Shown here in pieces: positions 1 through 8,184 of a stretch of 55,256 nt of DNA. Under the pieces are notes generated by a model, which made no database searches, was not told where the DNA came from, and saw only the letters and a program-made list of their open reading frames with translations. Source of the DNA: JAWVYT01 sp046483065 (GTDB taxonomy: Bacteria > Gemmatimonadota > Gemmatimonadetes > Longimicrobiales > RSA9); contig JAWODW010000091.1 in NCBI GenBank assembly GCA_046483065.1, positions 1-55,256 on the forward strand, in the 5' to 3' direction. Made by a program: the position numbers and the translations under genes. Position 1 is the first letter of the stretch. Each line of letters begins with the position of its first letter.

Positions 1-334
1 TTCCACATAACCCGTTGCACCATACCAACTTGCGGCGTTGTAAGAATACCAGACACCGTCTCCCGGGACACAGGTACCACCCGGCAGCTCCTGCCTCAAC
101 CGGCAAGAGTTGCCGGGGGTAGCCCGGAACAATCTGCCGGGTCGCCCCTTCTGCACCCCGGCCATGCCCGGGTACACAGCCGTTGTGCTGATGGTGGGCG
201 CAGGACCACGGGTGCACGTGTGTGAGCCGGGGACGAAAGAACCCACGTGGCGGAAGCGGGTAAGAGGAATACGGCTGTACGCGGACGCTGCAGCCGGGAG
301 ACTACCAGGAACGCGTATCGGATCCAGGAGAGAC
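1..334. other. Window-edge stretch without an assignable gene
   Basis: No convincing gene is visible. The first 60 or so bases are clearly less GC-rich than what follows. On the minus strand a frame stays open from about position 120 to the window edge and reads like a Gly/Tyr/Trp-containing protein (for example GDGVWYSYNAASWYG), so the edge may hold part of a minus-strand gene running off the window. No start or domain can be recognised. A 7-bp perfect hairpin (CCGGCAA, 3-nt loop) lies at 100-116. The rest is upstream sequence of the gene starting at 335. Confidence 0.25.
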
Positions 335-904
335 ATGGATCATCTCGTTGTCGTACCGCACCCCACACCGATCGAGCTGGAAGCGCGCTCGATCCGTCAC
401 AACGCGGTCCCGGAGGGGGCCGTCGGGCTCGGCTATTACTACGATGAGCGGCTGATCGCCCGGAGCGTGGTGGCATCGAATGCACTGGACACGATCCAGT
501 CCCTGCTGGCGTCGCCGGTGTCGGTGGCGCTGGCGGCCCGGGAGGATGACGACGGCAACATAGACGGCCGCATCTGCCTGGTGCTGCCGGTGGAGCCGGA
601 CGCCGAGGAAGGGTCTGCCCTTGGCGCGGAGTCGGAAGAAGAGCCGTGGAAGTCGAGTGTTCCGGCGCCACCGCCGGAGATCGGGAGCAGCTACGGCGGG
701 GGCCAGCCGGTGGAGGGCGGTGAGGACGACGAGGATCCCCGGTTCGCGCTGCTGCCCATCGGGAACGTGATCCGTCCAGTGGAGGAGCGTCATCACCCGG
801 ACGAGCTGGCCCACGACGTCAAGGAGATGCTGGACAACCTGCTGACGGGTGGCGGCGAGGACGCGGTGGAGAAGGCCATCGACGACCTGCTGAACAGCAT
901 CTAG
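335..904 (+). CDS. Hypothetical acidic protein, 189 aa
   Basis: I do not recognise the family. The frame stays open back to 110, but the ATG at 335 is preferred because AGGAG sits at 326-330 and the upstream part is low-complexity Arg/Pro sequence typical of shadow reading. The product has an N-terminal folded-looking region (about residues 1-90, ending in GRICLVLPVEP), an acidic Gly/Ser/Glu/Asp-rich linker (about 90-130) and a C-terminal helical segment (about 140-189) rich in Asp, Glu and Leu. There is no signal peptide, membrane helix or cysteine motif, so it is probably cytoplasmic. It converges on the histidine kinase gene, with 75 bp between the two stops. Confidence 0.7.
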   Translation: MDHLVVVPHPTPIELEARSIRHNAVPEGAVGLGYYYDERLIARSVVASNALDTIQSLLASPVSVALAAREDDDGNIDGRICLVLPVEPDAEEGSALGAESEEEPWKSSVPAPPPEIGSSYGGGQPVEGGEDDEDPRFALLPIGNVIRPVEERHHPDELAHDVKEMLDNLLTGGGEDAVEKAIDDLLNSI

Positions 905-979
905 GCGGCGAGGCTGCGGGGAGCGAGCTTCGGAACGCAGCGGCCCGGACAGCCGCACCCGGGAGGTCTGGCGGGAGGA

Positions 980-2965
980 TTACCGGAGGGCGGCAGCGAT
1001 CCGTTCGAGGTAGTCGCTCATCTGGAAGGGCTTGCGGATGAACCGCTCGGGCTCGGCCTCGGCGAAGGAAACGATCTCCGGGTCGCCCACATCGCCGGTG
1101 ACGAAGAGGAACCGGTCGACCAGCCGGGGCTGATGCTCCTTCACCCAGTGGAAGAGCTGGAGGCCGCTGGCGCCGGGCATCTTCACATCGGAGACGACGA
1201 GGTCCACGTCCTCGGTCTCCAGGAGGCGAATGGCCTCGTGGCCGGCGGAAGCCAGCAGGACGTGCGCGTTGACGCGGGTGAGCATCCGCCGCTGGAGGTT
1301 GCGCAGCGGTGCTTCGTCTTCCACCACGAGGATGCGGGCAGCGGGCCGGTCCACGGCGGGCGTGGCGGCGGGTTCGGCCGGGGTCGTGGCCGGGTCGTCA
1401 GGCTCGGCGCTGAGGAACGTGAGCACGACGCGCGCGCCGCCTTCCGGCCGGTTCTCGACCTGGACGCGTCCCCCGAAGGTGTCCATGAAGCGGTGGACCA
1501 GGGAGAGGCCGAGGCCGGTGCCCGCGCCCACGGCCTTGGTGGTGTAGAACGGTTCGAGGGCCCGGCCGGGCTCGTCGAACCCGGGCCCCGTGTCCTCGAA
1601 TTCCACGACCACGGTCTCGCCGTCCTTCTCCGCGCGGATCCGGAGCGTTCCTTCCCCCGCGGGCGTCATGGCATCGAGGGCGTTGTTGATGATGTTCAGC
1701 AGCACCTGCTGTAGACGCTGGCCCTCGGCCCGGACGCAACCGTCGGGTACGTCTTCGACGATGAGCTGGAGCCCGGCCTGTTCGAATGCGTAGCGTCGGA
1801 GCCCGACCACGATCTCCAGGGACTCCCCCAGTGAGACGGCCCCGACCCCACCCTCGGGGCGCCGCGAGAACCGGAGCAGGTTGCGCACGAGGTCCCGGGC
1901 CCGAACGGCCTCCGAGACGATGGGGGCCACGGCCTCGTGGAGCTCGCCGGGCGTGGGCGGATCGCCTTCCTCGAGCCGGGAACGGAGCAGCTCGCCGTAC
2001 CCCAGGACGCTGGCGAGAGGATTGTTCAGCTCGTGGGCCAGGCCGGCCATCATGCGTCCGGTGGCGCTCATCTTCTCGCTCTGAACCAGTTCGGCCTGCG
2101 TGGCTTTCAGCTCATCCAGGGCGGCCTGGAGCTGACGGTTCCGGTCCTCGATATCGGCCTTGGCCTTGGCCAGGCTGTCGGCCATCCGGTTGAAGGCGTC
2201 GCCCACTTCGGCGAACTCGTCGTCGTGGGGCACCTCGACGCGGACGTTGTAGTCACCACGCTCGATGGCCGTGGCGGCGTCCGTCAGTGACGCGATCGGC
2301 TGTCCGAGGCGCTGGTGCAGGAACCGGGCGAGGAACGTGATTCCGAGGAGCATGAAGACCGCGAGCAGGCCGACGCCGGCGGAGATGTACCGGAAGGTGG
2401 CGGCCTGCTGAGCGCTCAGCCGGTCCAGATCGGCTTCCCGGAGCTGGAGGAACGCGTCCACGGCGCCCTGGAGCTCCATGGCGTGCTCCACCATCACGTC
2501 GGCCAGCGCGACCGCCTCCTCCGTCCGCCCGGCGTCGAAGAACTCGAAGGCCTGGCTGGCCGCCACCTCCAGGCGCTGGTGCTGCTCGCGCACGCCCTCG
2601 AGCTGGAGCCGCTGCGCCGGCGTGAGGTCACGGAAGAGGTACCGTCGCATCTCTGCGTACGCGTCATCACCTGCCGCGCGGAACGTCCCGATGAGGTCCG
2701 GGTCCCGGTAGCCGGCGAAGTTGCTGGCCGCCACCAGCTGTCGCATCACGGCCCGGGCCAGGCGGTCGGCGATGTGCTGCTCCTCGACGAGGCTGGCCGT
2801 GGCCTCGGCGAGATCCGTTCGCATGGACAGGTTGACCCGGGCGAACGTCAGGAACGCCACCGTCAGCACCACGGTGAAGCTCACGGCACCTACCACGAGG
2901 GAGCGTCGAATGGAGGCGGGCCGGTCGGGTACCGCCCGTTTCGCGCGCGTCCAGAGGCGACTCAC
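980..2965 (-). CDS. Membrane hybrid histidine kinase with C-terminal receiver
   Basis: A 661-aa sensor kinase. A short cytoplasmic tail is followed by TM1 (about 22-42), a helical periplasmic sensor of about 150 residues, TM2 (about 193-215), a HAMP domain (about 216-270), a coiled coil, HisKA with the H-box (HELNNP, His311), the ATPase domain with N-box (NIINNALDAM, about 424-433), G1 (DTGPGFD) and G2 (GTGLGLSL), and a receiver domain (about 543-661) with phospho-acceptor Asp593 in SDVKMP and Lys645. Its start overlaps the stop of the upstream binding-protein gene by 4 nt (ATGA), so the two are probably coupled and act as one sensory unit. No output domain follows the receiver and no separate regulator is adjacent; phosphotransfer to a distant partner is likely. 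Ligand unknown. Confidence 0.93.
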   Translation of the reverse strand: MSRLWTRAKRAVPDRPASIRRSLVVGAVSFTVVLTVAFLTFARVNLSMRTDLAEATASLVEEQHIADRLARAVMRQLVAASNFAGYRDPDLIGTFRAAGDDAYAEMRRYLFRDLTPAQRLQLEGVREQHQRLEVAASQAFEFFDAGRTEEAVALADVMVEHAMELQGAVDAFLQLREADLDRLSAQQAATFRYISAGVGLLAVFMLLGITFLARFLHQRLGQPIASLTDAATAIERGDYNVRVEVPHDDEFAEVGDAFNRMADSLAKAKADIEDRNRQLQAALDELKATQAELVQSEKMSATGRMMAGLAHELNNPLASVLGYGELLRSRLEEGDPPTPGELHEAVAPIVSEAVRARDLVRNLLRFSRRPEGGVGAVSLGESLEIVVGLRRYAFEQAGLQLIVEDVPDGCVRAEGQRLQQVLLNIINNALDAMTPAGEGTLRIRAEKDGETVVVEFEDTGPGFDEPGRALEPFYTTKAVGAGTGLGLSLVHRFMDTFGGRVQVENRPEGGARVVLTFLSAEPDDPATTPAEPAATPAVDRPAARILVVEDEAPLRNLQRRMLTRVNAHVLLASAGHEAIRLLETEDVDLVVSDVKMPGASGLQLFHWVKEHQPRLVDRFLFVTGDVGDPEIVSFAEAEPERFIRKPFQMSDYLERIAAALR

Positions 2966-4050
2966 GGGGCCGCGACTCCCGTCTGCCCCTCCGTCATGCG
3001 ACCCATGACGTACTCACGATATGCATCACCGTGCTCATTGAATCGCAGGGGACCCGTGATCCCTTCGTAGGCGGGCCGGTCCCGGCCGAGGGACATGAGG
3101 TACTCGCGCATCTCTTCACCCGTACGGACGCCGGCCTCGACCCCGGCGAGCAGTACCGCGAAGGCGTCGTACGCCAGGGCGCCGGCATCCGCCAAATCCT
3201 GGCCGAATCGCGCCCGGAAGCGCTCGCTGAACTGCCGGGTCCCGGGCCGGGCGTCCATGTCCACGAGTCGCACGAAGTGGAGGGGCGGGAACAGCCCCTC
3301 GGGGTCCGGGAGGTGCTCGGCGGGATTCAACGCATCCCCCCCGATAATGGGTACGCGCCCGAGCGCCTCCCTGAGCCCCGGAAGGTAGGCCTGAAGCTGC
3401 AAGGCGCGCCCCAGCCACAGGATGCCGTCCGGTCGGGCATCCACCACCACCCGGACGGTCCGCTGGACCATCTCGGGGCTGGCCAGCGTGATATGGGGGA
3501 CATCGACCACGATGTCCACCGCACCGGGGGGCAGCGCGTCCAGGACGTTCGCCCGGAGCCCACGCCCGTAGTCGTCGTTGACGTAGGTAAGCGCGAGACG
3601 GCGGCCGCGATATTCCCGGGCCAGGAACTCGGCGATGGCGCGGCCCTGCTGACCATCGGGCGGCACCATCCGGAAGCTGTAGGGCTCGGCCTCGGAGTAG
3701 ATCTCCGCCGTGGAGTGGGACGCGATCTGCACCACGCGGGCACGGTTGTAGATCGGGGCCGCCGTGAGGCTCGCCGCGCTGTTGGAGTGCCCCATGACCG
3801 CCACGACCCCCGGCGTGGAGACGATGGTGTCCGCCGCCCGTACGGCCGGGGCCGCCATGTTGGTGCCCTCCCGCACGATCACGGTGTCGATGGGCACATC
3901 GAGTCCGTCCGCCACGGCGTCCTCCAGCGCCATGAGGGCCGCTTCCACCGTGACGGATCCGCTGGCGATCCCCAGGACCACGGGCTCCTGGCTGCACGCC
4001 GTGACCGATGCCGCCATGATGACGGCGGCGGCCGTACGCAATCCTGTCAT
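2962..4050 (-). CDS. Lipoprotein substrate-binding protein, LivJ/type-1 periplasmic fold
   Basis: 362 aa. The start at 4050 is chosen over an in-frame ATG at 4089 because GAGGGTGAGG lies directly upstream and the shorter product begins with a classic lipoprotein signal ending at Cys19 (SVTAC). The mature protein resembles branched-chain amino-acid/urea-type ABC binding proteins: motifs such as VVAVMGHSNSAAS, a central LALTYVNDDYGRG and IIGGDALNP follow that family's order and length. No permease or ATPase gene is nearby. Instead the gene overlaps the histidine kinase by 4 nt, suggesting a ligand-presenting sensor lipoprotein rather than a transporter part (inference). The ligand cannot be read from the sequence. 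Confidence 0.88.
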   Translation of the reverse strand: MTGLRTAAAVIMAASVTACSQEPVVLGIASGSVTVEAALMALEDAVADGLDVPIDTVIVREGTNMAAPAVRAADTIVSTPGVVAVMGHSNSAASLTAAPIYNRARVVQIASHSTAEIYSEAEPYSFRMVPPDGQQGRAIAEFLAREYRGRRLALTYVNDDYGRGLRANVLDALPPGAVDIVVDVPHITLASPEMVQRTVRVVVDARPDGILWLGRALQLQAYLPGLREALGRVPIIGGDALNPAEHLPDPEGLFPPLHFVRLVDMDARPGTRQFSERFRARFGQDLADAGALAYDAFAVLLAGVEAGVRTGEEMREYLMSLGRDRPAYEGITGPLRFNEHGDAYREYVMGRMTEGQTGVAAP

Positions 4051-4098
4051 CCTCACCCTCGAGTTGGAGAACTTTCTCCCCGTCCACAAGGAAGTGTC

Positions 4099-4112
4099 GG
4101 CCGCGCGCGGCC
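4099..4112. terminator. Possible GC-rich terminator hairpin
   Basis: A perfect 14-bp palindrome (GGCCGCGCGCGGCC) sits between the start of the binding-protein gene and the stop of the PLP-enzyme gene, both on the minus strand. It could fold after the PLP-enzyme transcript ends. No T-tract follows it, so the call is weak. Confidence 0.25.
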
Positions 4113-4126
4113 CCGGCTTTACCCCG

Positions 4127-5410
4127 CTAGACCATCTCGAGCGCCTGCTTCAGGTCTGCTATGAGGTCGTCCGGGTCCTCCACGCCCACGGATATCCGGA
4201 CCATGGCCGGCGTGATCCCGATCTCCGCCTGGTGCTCCGGTGGGATATCGGAATGGGTCATGGTCCCCGGGTGCTGCATCAAGGTCTCGGTACCGCCCAG
4301 GCTCACGGCCAGCTTCGCCAGCTTCAGGGCGTTCAGGAGCCGGAAGCTCTCCTCCTCACCGCCGTCGACCTCGAAGGAGAACGTCCCGCCCGGCGCCAGG
4401 CACTGCCGCTGGTAGATGTCGTACTGGGGGTCGCCTTCGCCCAGGAACCCCAGGTAGTGCACCTTCCGGATCTTCGGGTGCTCGTCGAGGAACTCGGCCA
4501 CATACCGCGCGTTCTTCATCTGGCTGGTCATGCGGAGCTTGAGGGTCTCCAGCGAGCGCATGAGGAGCCACCCCGTCCACGGATCGGCCATGGTGCCCAG
4601 GATCGTGCGCATCCCGGCCACGGCACCCACCCGCTCCTCGTCGCCGAGGACGGCACCGGCAATGAGGTCGCTGTGCCCGCCCACGTACTTCGTCAGTGAA
4701 TAGAGGACCAGGTCGGCGCCGTGGTCCAGCGGCTTCTGCCAGAGGGGCCCCAGGAACGTGTTGTCCACCGCCACCACGGGCCGGAGTCCGTCCTCGGCCT
4801 CGGCCGCAGCGGCGATCTCGGCGCACCGGGCGATGTCCACCAGTGCGTTGGTCGGGTTGGCCGGCGTCTCGGCGAAGATGACCTTGAGCGGCCCGGCTTC
4901 ACGGGCCTCGGCCACGGCCCTGTCGAGCTGCTCCTCGTCACCGGCCCGGAACCCGAACCGCTTGATCCCGAACTGGGGCAGGATCTCGAACAGGAGGAAC
5001 TCGGTCCCACCGTAGACCGGATCGCTATGGACGATGGCGTCACCCGGCCGCAGGAACGTCAGGAGCGTGGTGGCGATGGCGGCCATCCCGCTGGAGAAGA
5101 CCAGGGCGGACTCGGACTCGTCCCAGAGGCTCAGCCGGTCCTCCAGGATCTCCAGGTCCGGGTTGTTGATCCGGGAGTAGATGAGCCCTGGCTCCTCCGC
5201 CGGGCCCCGCTCCCGCAGCCCGTACGCCAGCTCGAAGAAGGCCTTCCCTTCCTCCGCCGTCTTGAAGACGAAGGTCGACGTCTGGAAGATCGGGCACTTC
5301 ACCGACCCCTCCGACAGGTGGGGGTCGTACCCGTAGCCCATCATCTGCGTCTCGGGACGCAGCTTCCGCCCGGCGATCTCGCGGTGTCTGTAGTCGCTCT
5401 TCTCGCTCAT
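4127..5410 (-). CDS. Cystathionine gamma-synthase/lyase-family PLP enzyme
   Basis: 427 aa, fold-type I PLP enzyme of the Cys/Met metabolism family (cystathionine gamma-synthase, gamma-lyase, methionine gamma-lyase). Recognisable motifs are YSRINNPDLEILE (about 78-90), SSGMAAIATTL, the substrate-loop region DPVYGGTEF, ETPANPTN, AVDNTFL and SLTKYVGGH, where Lys241 is the Schiff-base lysine. The start at 5410 is supported by GGAG about 9 nt upstream; the frame extends further upstream but into sequence unlike the family. Which reaction it catalyses (synthase, beta/gamma-lyase or methionine gamma-lyase) cannot be decided from sequence alone. It is divergently transcribed from the UDG-like gene. 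Confidence 0.92.
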   Translation of the reverse strand: MSEKSDYRHREIAGRKLRPETQMMGYGYDPHLSEGSVKCPIFQTSTFVFKTAEEGKAFFELAYGLRERGPAEEPGLIYSRINNPDLEILEDRLSLWDESESALVFSSGMAAIATTLLTFLRPGDAIVHSDPVYGGTEFLLFEILPQFGIKRFGFRAGDEEQLDRAVAEAREAGPLKVIFAETPANPTNALVDIARCAEIAAAAEAEDGLRPVVAVDNTFLGPLWQKPLDHGADLVLYSLTKYVGGHSDLIAGAVLGDEERVGAVAGMRTILGTMADPWTGWLLMRSLETLKLRMTSQMKNARYVAEFLDEHPKIRKVHYLGFLGEGDPQYDIYQRQCLAPGGTFSFEVDGGEEESFRLLNALKLAKLAVSLGGTETLMQHPGTMTHSDIPPEHQAEIGITPAMVRISVGVEDPDDLIADLKQALEMV

Positions 5411-5471
5411 TATGCGCTCCATTTGACTTCGACAGCGGGCTTCATCACCGGAAGCGTAGCACCTTTGAGCG

Positions 5472-6449
5472 ATGGTTGCGAGGAGCGTCCGGGGCACCGA
5501 CCTTGTGCCCCCCATGACCCACGACAACGCCGAGGCCCGCTACCGTAATATCTTCCGCCGCACCCACGCCGACCACACCGCGTGCCGCGACGACGAATGG
5601 CTCATGCAGCCGTGCGCCCGTCCCGATGTCGGTCTCGTGGATCGGCCGCTGATCTGGTCCCGCAGGAACGGCCCGTGGCGCCACCACGATACCCTCTGGG
5701 TCGGGGCCGCACCGGGGAACGCCGGGGGGATGGGCAGCGGCGAGATGGGCGCCCACGGGACCCGCATCCCCTTCGGCGGTGACATCGCCGGCGCCAACCT
5801 CGACGTGCTCCTCTCGACCATGGGGATCGACCGGAACCGGACCTTTATCGTGGCCGCGCTGAACCGCCTCCCGGACCGCGGCGGCGGTGAGCCCCGGGTG
5901 GCCGAGCTGCGGGAGCCCGTGGGTGCGGTGCCGTCCAGCATCCACCTACTCCGGGAGACACTCCTGGCCACGGCGCCCCGCCTGGTGGTGGCGCTGGGGA
6001 ATGTCGGACTCCGGAGCACCGTGGCCGCGGCCCGCCTGGAAGACAAGCCGCGACTGACGCTGCCGGGCCGGAAACGGCTGGAGGAGGCCGGACTCGAGCG
6101 CGGCGCCGTCGTCGCCTGGCCGGGTGCCTTCCAGCCCGACGAGGCGTTCCTGGCAGCGTGGGCCGACGTGCGGGCGGATCGGCGGCTCCCCCGGATCCTC
6201 TGGCTCCTCCACCCCAGCGCCCAGAACATGAGTCCCCACGCCGGGACCGATACGGTCTTTCACACCCGGATGCTGCAGACGCTGCACGCGGTGCGGCAGG
6301 CCGGCCGGCAGCTGTTCGGCTCGGTCCCCGAGCCCGGTGAACGACCGGCTCCTCCCACCGACGGCGTGTACGGGCTCCCCGAGTGGCGTAATGCCATCGG
6401 GCCCCGGCATGCCGAGCTGGATGCGCTGTGGCGCGAGAAAGGCATTTGA
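5472..6449 (+). CDS. Uracil-DNA-glycosylase-fold protein
   Basis: 325 aa. The order of motifs fits the UDG superfamily: a nucleotide-pocket motif LWVGAAPGNAGG (about 75-86), RIPFGGDIAGANL, the segment LVVALGN and a C-terminal HPSAQNMSP (His247) corresponding to motif 2. The protein would excise damaged or deaminated bases. It is longer than family 4/5 enzymes, and only two cysteines (about residues 38 and 48) are visible near the N-terminus, so it seems to lack the full four-Cys Fe-S set of those families. An alternative start is ATG at 5514; neither has a clear ribosome site. The promoter region (5411-5471) is shared with the divergent PLP-enzyme gene. Confidence 0.72.
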   Translation: MVARSVRGTDLVPPMTHDNAEARYRNIFRRTHADHTACRDDEWLMQPCARPDVGLVDRPLIWSRRNGPWRHHDTLWVGAAPGNAGGMGSGEMGAHGTRIPFGGDIAGANLDVLLSTMGIDRNRTFIVAALNRLPDRGGGEPRVAELREPVGAVPSSIHLLRETLLATAPRLVVALGNVGLRSTVAAARLEDKPRLTLPGRKRLEEAGLERGAVVAWPGAFQPDEAFLAAWADVRADRRLPRILWLLHPSAQNMSPHAGTDTVFHTRMLQTLHAVRQAGRQLFGSVPEPGERPAPPTDGVYGLPEWRNAIGPRHAELDALWREKGI

Positions 6450-6501
6450 GCGGTCTGTCAAGCGGTTGCCACGAGCCGGAGCGGCTTTTACCCTTTTGCC
6501 C

Positions 6502-6834
6502 ATGATCTATCCCAGCCGCAAGGTCACGCTGCGCAGCCGGATCCCGACGGTCCGGGTACACGTCGTCACCGACGACGGGGAGCTGACCGTGCGTGCCCGC
6601 TGGAAAGACCGGCCCATCGACCTGCAGCGCCGCATCACCTTCCTGATGCGGCAGGGGCACGCAGTCTTCCTGGAAGACGAGTGGGGCCGGACGATCTGTC
6701 TCCAGCCCGAGTACATCTGCGGCGCCACGGTGGACGGCCGCGGGTCTGCGCCCGGGTCTGAGAATGGGGCGCCGGGAAGTGCGCCCCCTAGCCCGCGCTA
6801 TCGATCCGCAGGAGGGTCGAGTCGGGGACGGTGA
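6502..6834 (+). CDS. Small hypothetical protein, 110 aa
   Basis: I do not recognise it. The first 80 residues look like a small beta-rich domain (alternating Val/Arg strands, then FLMRQGHAVFLEDEWG); the last 30 are Gly/Ser/Pro-rich. The reading frame extends upstream to 6337, inside the UDG-like gene, but that part is shadow sequence; ATG 6502 is the first good start after the UDG-like stop. No strong ribosome site is seen. Its 3' end overlaps the convergent TonB-like gene by 47 nt, so the true coding end may be questioned. Confidence 0.5.
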   Translation: MIYPSRKVTLRSRIPTVRVHVVTDDGELTVRARWKDRPIDLQRRITFLMRQGHAVFLEDEWGRTICLQPEYICGATVDGRGSAPGSENGAPGSAPPSPRYRSAGGSSRGR

Positions 6835-7453
6835 ACGTCACGGGGATCCGCACGATCACCCGTGCGGGATGGTCCCCACTCCTGGCGGGCCGGAAGCGCA
6901 TCCGGTCCGAGACCGCCACCGCGATGGAATCGAGGCGGGCGATCCCGGTGGACGACGAGACGATTGTCCGGACCACCTGGCCGCGTTCGTCGAGCCATAG
7001 CCGGAGCACCGCCTCCCCGCCGATCCCCTGGCGCACGAGTTCGGGCGGGTAGCGCGCCTGGATCCTCCGGGTCACCTCCTCGGAGTTCAACAGCGACGGC
7101 AGTGTGTACTCCACCTGGAACGGCTCGAAGTCGTGGAGAGGCCCCTGTGTGGGTGCCGCCCGGGCGTTCAGGGTGATGTCGAGCCGGAGGGAGCGGTCGC
7201 CGCGGGGCACGAAGACCTCCAGATCGAGGGAGTCGTGAGCCGTGTGGAGGATCCGCAGCTCCCAGCGACCGGGCTCCAATCCTTCCAGCCGGTACTCGCC
7301 GCGGGCGTTGGTCCAGTCCCCAGCGGTGTGGTTCACGACCCGGATCTGAGCGTAGGCAATGGGCTCGTCACCATCCGAGCTCCGGACCACACCCTGCACC
7401 GCCGGGGCCTGAAGCAGCCCCAGTGCCGCGACCAGCGCGGCGGCCCCGGTCAT
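6788..7453 (-). CDS. Secreted CarboxypepD_reg + TonB C-terminal-like protein
   Basis: 221 aa. A hydrophobic signal segment (about 1-18) is followed by a carboxypeptidase-regulatory-like beta domain (about 19-95, with GVVRSSDGDEPIAYAQI and NARGEYRLEGLEPGRWELRI) and a TonB C-terminal-type domain (about 140-215, RYPPELVRQGIGGEAVLRLW then MRFRPA). The Pro-rich periplasm-spanning region of true TonB is absent, so it is more likely a periplasmic or envelope protein than an energy transducer. The start at 7453 overlaps the anti-sigma stop by 4 nt (ATGA), making this the third gene of a sigma/anti-sigma operon. In-frame codons upstream of 7453 lie within the anti-sigma gene. Confidence 0.8.
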   Translation of the reverse strand: MTGAAALVAALGLLQAPAVQGVVRSSDGDEPIAYAQIRVVNHTAGDWTNARGEYRLEGLEPGRWELRILHTAHDSLDLEVFVPRGDRSLRLDITLNARAAPTQGPLHDFEPFQVEYTLPSLLNSEEVTRRIQARYPPELVRQGIGGEAVLRLWLDERGQVVRTIVSSSTGIARLDSIAVAVSDRMRFRPARSGDHPARVIVRIPVTFTVPDSTLLRIDSAG

Positions 7454-8184
7454 CGCCAGATGTGCGCCCCGCCCACCGTCTCGGCCGGGACGTGCACCCG
7501 GAGCGCACCCGATTCGCATTCGGCGTAGAGCTCGCCGTCCACCACCAGCCGTCCGACGCGGAGCGACCGCGGCATCTCGACGGTGACCTCACCGCCCACG
7601 CCGTCCCGGACCTCGATGCGCCCGGCGGAGGTCCGGAACGCCGGGTCCGTCTCGGCGCCGAGCGTCGACACGGCTATGTTCTGGCCGTCGGTCTCCACGA
7701 GGCGGATGGTCGAGCCCCGGAGGCCCGAGAGGACCACGTCCACTGCGCCGCGGGCCGGGAGCGATACACCCGCCGGTGCCGGGGGCCGGGCCGGGCCGGG
7801 GGCCGCGGTCTCCACCTCGAGCGTCGGCGCCTCTTCCACCGCCGACTCCGGACCGACGGTCCTCTCGATCCATTCCCGGACCGGGGACCCGGGGACCGCT
7901 GCCGATGCCGCCGCCGACACCAGCAGGACCAGGCTCGCCGCCTTGACGAACGCAGCACCGCCCAGACTGAGGCGCCGCCCCGTCGCCGCGGGCGCCGACC
8001 CCGCCGGCTCCACGTCGAGAAAAGAGACGGCTTCGGAGAACACCGAATGGGCCCGGGCCAGCTCGTCCTTTGCAGTCCGGCAGCGGCGGCAGCCCAGCAG
8101 GTGCTCCGCCGCGTCCGCCCGCTCCCCGGGCCGCAGCTCGTCGTCCAGGAACGCCTGGATCGTTCCGTCATCAAGGTGTTTCAT
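7450..8184 (-). CDS. Zinc-finger transmembrane anti-sigma factor
   Basis: 244 aa. The N-terminus holds a ZAS-type zinc motif His28-x3-Cys32-x2-Cys35 (AEHLLGCRRC), followed by a linker, one membrane helix (about 77-98), and a periplasmic region of about 140 residues with a Pro/Ala linker and a beta-rich C-terminal domain. It should hold the ECF sigma factor encoded just upstream inactive and release it on an envelope signal. The start at 8184 has a GGGAGAAG ribosome site and lies 14 nt inside the sigma gene, indicating translational coupling. Confidence 0.88.
   Translation of the reverse strand: MKHLDDGTIQAFLDDELRPGERADAAEHLLGCRRCRTAKDELARAHSVFSEAVSFLDVEPAGSAPAATGRRLSLGGAAFVKAASLVLLVSAAASAAVPGSPVREWIERTVGPESAVEEAPTLEVETAAPGPARPPAPAGVSLPARGAVDVVLSGLRGSTIRLVETDGQNIAVSTLGAETDPAFRTSAGRIEVRDGVGGEVTVEMPRSLRVGRLVVDGELYAECESGALRVHVPAETVGGAHIWR

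Noticed and set aside
2962..4050. Complete ABC transporter
   Set aside because: No permease or ATPase gene is near the binding protein.
5411..5471. SAM-type riboswitch before the Cys/Met PLP enzyme
   Set aside because: The gap is only 61 bp and shared with a divergent gene; no conserved core is seen.
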